From an uncultured Christensenella sp. (GTDB lineage Bacteria; Bacillota; Clostridia; Christensenellales; Borkfalkiaceae), in NCBI GenBank assembly GCA_910578195.1, contig CAJTOY010000001.1, forward strand, positions 351,970 through 415,969: a stretch of DNA of 64,000 nucleotides, read 5' to 3'. A program made the translations under genes and the position numbers. Of this stretch, positions 60,292 to 64,000 are shown piece after piece. How positions within the stretch are numbered: position 1 is the stretch's first letter; every line of letters starts with the position of its first letter. The notes beneath the pieces are model-generated. The model did no database searches and had not been told where the DNA came from. It was given only the letters and a program-made list of their open reading frames with translations.

Positions 60292-60369
60292 GTCCTTGCT
60301 TGAAAGTATAACTCTTAATAATTTAGTTTTTTAATTCCCTATGGTAAGTGCGCTTTCCGACTGCTTTTT

Positions 60370-61410
60370 TTATATCGCGAGCAAACCGCACGCCATTAAA
60401 ATGAATACCGTAAAAAATATTGTAACTATCGAGCAAATGCTCGTCCAGACTACAAGCTGGGTTGCAAGCTGTTCGTCGCTTTTCATTTCGCCCGCCATAA
60501 TCGCGCTCGACACCGCAACCGGCGTTCCGAACAGCGCTATCAGCGTAGGATATATTTCGGGTCCGAACGAAAAAAGGTTTGTGTATTCGCTCAGAAGGAA
60601 AGCTATGCCTATACCTATCAGAGGCGCGAACACTATTCGCCATGCCGTTCCGACAATAATTTCCTTGGTCATGCCCTTTACAGCCGAAAACTCGAACTGC
60701 CCGCCCAAAATCACCAGCGCCAGAGGCGAGGCTATCGCCTTAACGTCCTTGACCGCCGTATAGAGGAATTTAAGATGAGTATCGAACCTGAACGGAACCT
60801 CGCCTCCGCAACACGCCCGCTCTATTTCGCGTATACCGACAAACATAAGCCCCGCCGCAACGCCGATTATAAGAGGATTTTTAACTATATTCAATAATAT
60901 ATTTTTTATGCTGTGCTTCGGCTTGACCGTTTGAATTTCCGCGGTCTCTTCTTCGGTAAAAACCGAAAGCGCGATAACCGCTAAAATATTGAAAACGGGG
61001 ATTGAAAACGCAGAGATTATTCCCGCTATTCCGCTGTCGCCGCCAAGCCGTTCGACCAGCGTCAGCCCGATAATCGCAAAATTGCTTCTGAACGAGCATT
61101 GCAGAATAACCCCTCTGCGATTTTGCTTTTTCGTGGTCAATACCGCCGTGAGCAAACCCAAGCCGAAAATCACGCAGATTATTACTACGGCATATAGTAC
61201 GACGTCCCATCGAATATCCGCAAAGCTGTCCATTTTATCGTAAATATTAATGAACAGCATACACGGCAGGCACACTCTGAAAACGAATTTATTTCCGGTT
61301 TTTACGAAGTTCGGATTGAGAAAATTAATTCTTTTCAGAAGATATCCCAGCACGATAAGCAGTATTATCGGCACAACCGCATTAACCGAAGTCAGAAAAA
61401 TATCCCACAT
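60370..61410 (-). CDS. AEC (auxin efflux carrier-like) family transporter
   Basis: 346 residues and about ten TM helices in two inverted five-helix halves, beginning IFLTSVNAVVPIILLIVLGYLLKR. The mid-protein amphipathic loop and the C-terminal ALFGTPVAVSSAIMAGEM match bacterial AEC transporters, which move malate or other organic acids. Substrate is not clear. It follows gdhA by 30 bases. Its terminator is the one split by E2. Confidence 0.88.
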   Translation of the reverse strand: MWDIFLTSVNAVVPIILLIVLGYLLKRINFLNPNFVKTGNKFVFRVCLPCMLFINIYDKMDSFADIRWDVVLYAVVIICVIFGLGLLTAVLTTKKQNRRGVILQCSFRSNFAIIGLTLVERLGGDSGIAGIISAFSIPVFNILAVIALSVFTEEETAEIQTVKPKHSIKNILLNIVKNPLIIGVAAGLMFVGIREIERACCGGEVPFRFDTHLKFLYTAVKDVKAIASPLALVILGGQFEFSAVKGMTKEIIVGTAWRIVFAPLIGIGIAFLLSEYTNLFSFGPEIYPTLIALFGTPVAVSSAIMAGEMKSDEQLATQLVVWTSICSIVTIFFTVFILMACGLLAI

Positions 61411-61440
61411 TTTAGACCTTTCTATCTGACATAGTACTAT

Positions 61441-62775
61441 TTAAACCACCCCATGCGCCATCATTGCGGTCGCTACCTTGACAAAACCGGCAATATTTGC
61501 ACCCAAAACGTAATCGCCCTCGTGACCGTATTCCTTTGCCGCATCGTCTATATTGTGGTAAATATCGATCATTATATTTTTAAGTTTTTTGTCCACCTCT
61601 TCGAAAGTCCAGAACATTCTGCCCGACGATTGCGCCATTTCGAGCGCGGAGGTTGCAACGCCGCCCGCGTTCGCCGCTTTTGCGGGAAGGAACACGACGC
61701 CGTTTTTGCGGAACACTTCGATAGCTTCCAGAGTTGACGGCATATTCGCGCCCTCGGCAACGTATTTAACACCGTTTTTCACGAGCGCCGCCGCGTCATT
61801 CTCGTCGATTTCGTTCTGGGTTGCGCAAGGCAAGGCTATGTCGCAAGGTATCTGCCAAATCCCCTTACAGTTATCAAAATATTTAGCTCCCTTTACTCTC
61901 TCGGCATACTCTTTAATTCTGCCGCGCTTTACTTCCTTTATATCTTTAATTATGTCAAGCTTGATACCGTCGGGGTCGTAAACGTAGCCGTTTGAGTCGT
62001 ACATAGCTACGACCTTTGCACCGAGACTCTGAGCCTTACTGCAAGCATAAATCGCAACGTTGCCCGAGCCCGAGATAACTACCGTTTTGCCCTTGAAGCT
62101 GTCGCCGCGCATTTTAAGCGCTTCTTCGGTGATATAGATAAGCCCGAAGCCCGTCGCCTCCGTTCTGACAAGGCTTCCGCCGTAGGAAAGCCCTCTGCCC
62201 GTCAAAACGCCGACATGCTCGTCGCGTATTCTCTTGTACTGCCCGAAAAGATAGCCTATCTCTCTGCCGCCCACGCCGATATCGCCAGCGGGGACGTCGG
62301 TATCCGCGCCGATATGGCGGTATAACTCTGTCATAAAACTTTGACAGAACGCCATTACCTCGCGGTCGGATTTGCCCTTGGGGTCGAAGTCGGAACCGCC
62401 CTTTCCTCCGCCGATGGGCAGACCCGTCAAGCTGTTTTTAAGTATCTGTTCCAAGCCCAGAAATTTTATAATCGAAAGATTTACCGAAGGATGAAATCTC
62501 AGTCCGCCCTTATAGGGTCCGATTGCACTGTTGAACTGCACGCGGTAGCCCTTGTTGACGTTTACTTTGCCGCTGTCGTCCACCCAGGGAACACGGAACA
62601 TAATTACTCTTTCGGGCTCGGTAAACCTTTCCAAAAGCCCCGCAGCCTCGTACTCGGGGTGCTTGTCCACAACGGGCGCAATCGTCGTCAAAATTTCGGT
62701 TGCCGCCTGGTGGAACTCGGGTTCGTTAGGGTTTCTCTTTTTCAAGTTTTCAAGAACTCTCTCTATATAGGTCAT
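61441..62775 (-). CDS. gdhA: NADP-type glutamate dehydrogenase
   Basis: A 444-residue hexameric-type GDH that joins ammonium to 2-oxoglutarate. Typical stretches: VPWVDDSGKVNVNKGYRVQFNSAIGPYKGGLRFHPSVN, GLPIGGGKGGSDFDPKGKSD (catalytic Lys), DTDVPAGDIGVGGREIGYLFGQYK, and VVISGSGNVAIYACSKA (nucleotide fold). AGGAG precedes the ATG. It lies between the amidohydrolase and AEC genes and may be cotranscribed with them. Confidence 0.98.
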   Translation of the reverse strand: MTYIERVLENLKKRNPNEPEFHQAATEILTTIAPVVDKHPEYEAAGLLERFTEPERVIMFRVPWVDDSGKVNVNKGYRVQFNSAIGPYKGGLRFHPSVNLSIIKFLGLEQILKNSLTGLPIGGGKGGSDFDPKGKSDREVMAFCQSFMTELYRHIGADTDVPAGDIGVGGREIGYLFGQYKRIRDEHVGVLTGRGLSYGGSLVRTEATGFGLIYITEEALKMRGDSFKGKTVVISGSGNVAIYACSKAQSLGAKVVAMYDSNGYVYDPDGIKLDIIKDIKEVKRGRIKEYAERVKGAKYFDNCKGIWQIPCDIALPCATQNEIDENDAAALVKNGVKYVAEGANMPSTLEAIEVFRKNGVVFLPAKAANAGGVATSALEMAQSSGRMFWTFEEVDKKLKNIMIDIYHNIDDAAKEYGHEGDYVLGANIAGFVKVATAMMAHGVV

Positions 62776-62802
62776 AAATTACTCCTTTCTGCCATACGGC
62801 AA

Positions 62803-63708
62803 TTAAAAATAAATTTTTTCTGCTGTGTTATAAAAAACGGCTTCAAGCTCGCTTGCGGTAAATACTCCGCTGTCGATTATATAATCCCTTAAATGCGCAT
62901 AGCTGTCGCGCGCAAGATTGCACGGCATATCCGTGCCGAACATAAGCTTATCCGCACCCACAACCGACTTAGCGGTTTTAAGGTGTTCGACAGCCGTCGG
63001 ATAAGGAAATTTTTCGGGCTTCTGATTGTGCGCGAGCGACGACAAATCGAAATACACGTTTGGCTTTGAAAGTTTTTCAAGCGCGGTCTTTAAAAGCGCG
63101 TTATCCCCTCTCTGCGGGGAAAGCAAATGGCATAATACAAAATTTGTCTGCGGATACTTAGCCGCAACGCTTGCCGCCGCGTCGACTTGCCAGCACGGCT
63201 CGCTCGGTCTGCCGATATCGAGCACAACCGTCAAACCCTTATCGCTCGCATGACGGTAACACTCGTTCATAGCCTCGCCGTCGATATCAATCGGCGGGCG
63301 GTTAGCCATGAGCCCCGAGCCCGTCGACAGCTCGAACTTGACCGCCCTAAAACCCAAATCGTCAAACAGTCTCTTGCGGATTTCCTCTACCTTTACGCAA
63401 AAGGGGTCGTACGTCGCCGCACCCGTAAATTGCGTCGGATATTTTTTGATAGCTTCGAAGGTATAATCGTTATGAAAACCGAGCCAGTTGCCTTGCAGCA
63501 GCACAGCTTTTTCAACGCCGTGCAAATCCATTATTTTCAACAGCGCCTCCGGCGATACGCCCAAGTCGCCCATTTCGGGCGGAAACATCTGAAATATCTC
63601 GCCGGTCGAATATTTGGCTTTTCCCGCGCCCACGGCGCGGAGCTCCCCTCTCGAAGTAAAGCCCGCAATATACTGCGCTATGTGCGCGTGCGCGTCTATA
63701 ATTCTCAT
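62803..63708 (-). CDS. Amidohydrolase family protein
   Basis: A 301-residue TIM-barrel hydrolase of the amidohydrolase_2 type. The metal motif HxH is in IIDAHAHIAQY; later ligands are probably the His in FVLCHLLSP and the Asp in MFGTDMPC. Decarboxylases such as ACMSD share this fold, so the reaction, deamination, hydrolysis or decarboxylation, cannot be told. First gene of a likely operon with gdhA. Confidence 0.85.
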   Translation of the reverse strand: MRIIDAHAHIAQYIAGFTSRGELRAVGAGKAKYSTGEIFQMFPPEMGDLGVSPEALLKIMDLHGVEKAVLLQGNWLGFHNDYTFEAIKKYPTQFTGAATYDPFCVKVEEIRKRLFDDLGFRAVKFELSTGSGLMANRPPIDIDGEAMNECYRHASDKGLTVVLDIGRPSEPCWQVDAAASVAAKYPQTNFVLCHLLSPQRGDNALLKTALEKLSKPNVYFDLSSLAHNQKPEKFPYPTAVEHLKTAKSVVGADKLMFGTDMPCNLARDSYAHLRDYIIDSGVFTASELEAVFYNTAEKIYF

Positions 63709-63731
63709 AAATTTATTACCCCTTTGTATTA

Positions 63732-63760
63732 AGTATAAATTATGAATTGTTAAATGTCAA
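63732..63760 (-). promoter_or_regulatory. Promoter of the amidohydrolase gene (TTGACA-N17-TATACT)
   Basis: Consensus -35, near-consensus -10 and a 17-base spacer, about 24 bases upstream of the ATG at 63708. Confidence 0.8.
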
Positions 63761-63833
63761 TTTTACGTTTAAAATTGCTTGATTTTTTTTAATTTATTTT
63801 ATATTATAATAGTGTTGCAAACTTAGACCAAAT

Positions 63834-63921
63834 GCAGAGATGGCGGAGTGGTAAGTACTTCGTACTTCGGTACGACGAACGCTGCGCATCCGCCCACTCT
63901 CAAACTTAATATTCTAAACAC
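63834..63921 (+). repeat. 88-bp structured tandem repeat, unit 1
   Basis: Starts GCAGAGATGGCGGAGTGGT, which looks like the 5' side of a class II tRNA. But there is no T loop and the 3' side (CCGCCCACTCTC) pairs mainly with the GAGA and GGCGGA near the 5' end. The centre is a hairpin TTCGTAC-TTCG-GTACG with a stable cUUCGg loop. It may be an RNA element. A TATAAT (63805-63810) lies upstream with no clear -35. Confidence 0.7.
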
Positions 63922-64000
63922 GCAGAGATGGCGGAGTGGTAAGCACTTCGTACTTCGGTACGACGAACGCTGCGCGTCCGCCCACTCTCAAACTTAATAT
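63922..64000 (+). repeat. 88-bp structured tandem repeat, unit 2 (cut by window edge)
   Basis: Same sequence as unit 1 with two changes over the 79 bases visible: T to C in TAAG(T/C)ACTT and A to G in GCGC(A/G)TCC. The array may continue past the window. Confidence 0.7.

Larger units (their letters stand above)
59567..60356 (+). mobile_element. Cargo element E2: promoter module, DUF3788 gene, terminator module
   Basis: Starts TTTACCGTAATTCCC and ends with GTGCGCTTT. Near-palindromes AATTCCCATAGGG and ATTCCCTATGG lie at the two ends. It has the same internal order as E1: hairpin (59612-59644, 14-bp stem), 125-bp promoter module (59658-59782), cargo gene (59806-60219), small hairpin at the stop codon (60218-60241), terminator stem (60259-60291), 3' end. 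No transposase. 790 bp against 924 bp for E1; the difference is almost entirely cargo length. Confidence 0.8.
59560..60364. terminator. Intrinsic terminator of the AEC gene split by E2
   Basis: Left arm CAGTCG (59561-59566) after an A-tract and right arm CGACTG (60358-60363) before CTTTTTTT. Read on the minus strand with one AAA kept, the joined hairpin is GCAGTCG-GAAA-CGACTG followed by TTTTTTT, that is, a GNRA-type loop. Element E2 occupies the loop. Confidence 0.75.

Noticed and set aside
63834..63912. Calling the tandem repeat a tRNA-Leu or tRNA-Ser gene
   Set aside because: The first 19 bases fit, but no T loop, no matching 3' acceptor strand and no plausible anticodon arm are present.
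1..64000. CRISPR arrays, rRNA genes, prophage or complete insertion sequences
   Set aside because: No regularly spaced repeats with distinct spacers, no rRNA motifs, no transposase, integrase or phage structural genes were seen.

Overview
This window looks like chromosomal DNA from a low-to-mid GC clostridial Firmicute, probably an uncultured gut lineage. That placement rests on gene content and order: a mraZ-led division and wall cluster, the ftsK-rimO-pgsA-cinA-recA run, rny, a miaB-mutS-mutL-miaA-(ynbB-like) run, spoVG, and strong sigma-A type promoters. Most genes lie on the minus strand in tightly overlapping operons. I cannot assign a genus.

Layout. 1-745: 3' end of groEL. 765-1688: a small cargo element (E1) with a YdeI-like gene. 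1570-10134 (minus): miaB, mutS, mutL, miaA, a methionine gamma-lyase/aluminium-resistance type PLP enzyme and a GNAT-like gene whose 3' end is altered by E1. 10215-12440: bifunctional penicillin-binding protein. 12495-13400: a membrane gene of unknown function whose flanks faintly resemble those of E1. 13499-20892 (minus): carA, carB fused to a DapF-like domain, cysteine desulfurase and thiI, behind a leader with a small ORF and a terminator hairpin. 21101-22454: YgjP-like metalloprotease and acyl-ACP thioesterase. 22618-23928: PadR-type regulator with a membrane domain. 23964-34757 (minus): rny, nadE, recA, cinA-like, pgsA, rimO, ftsK. 34880-36199 murC, 36347-36610 spoVG. 36708-50877 (minus): ftsZ, ftsA, ftsQ, murA, ftsW, murD, mraY, murE, a SpoVD/FtsI-type PBP, an FtsL-like protein, rsmH, mraZ and murI. 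51007-51395: rpsT and tRNA-Arg(CCT). 51400-54434: an AT-rich accessory patch. 54434-59478 (minus): GltS-like symporter, acyltransferase, and an FtsX permease/ABC ATPase/TetR operon. 59567-60356: second cargo element (E2) with a DUF3788 gene. 60370-63708 (minus): AEC transporter, glutamate dehydrogenase, amidohydrolase. 63834-64000: two near-identical 88-bp structured tandem repeats running to the window edge.

The most unusual signal is the E1/E2 pair. Two elements 58 kb apart and in opposite orientation share a 100% identical 125-bp promoter module and a nearly identical 3' terminator module with related ends, but they carry unrelated genes and no transposase. Each sits inside the loop of an intrinsic terminator. 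Removing each element in silico, keeping one copy of a TTT triplet, rebuilds a clean terminator in both places. In E1 it also restores an in-frame TAG stop to the disrupted GNAT gene. This looks like a non-autonomous promoter-cargo-terminator cassette mobilised in trans. The second standout is the CarB-DapF fusion, in which one of the two catalytic cysteines of DapF is replaced by alanine.
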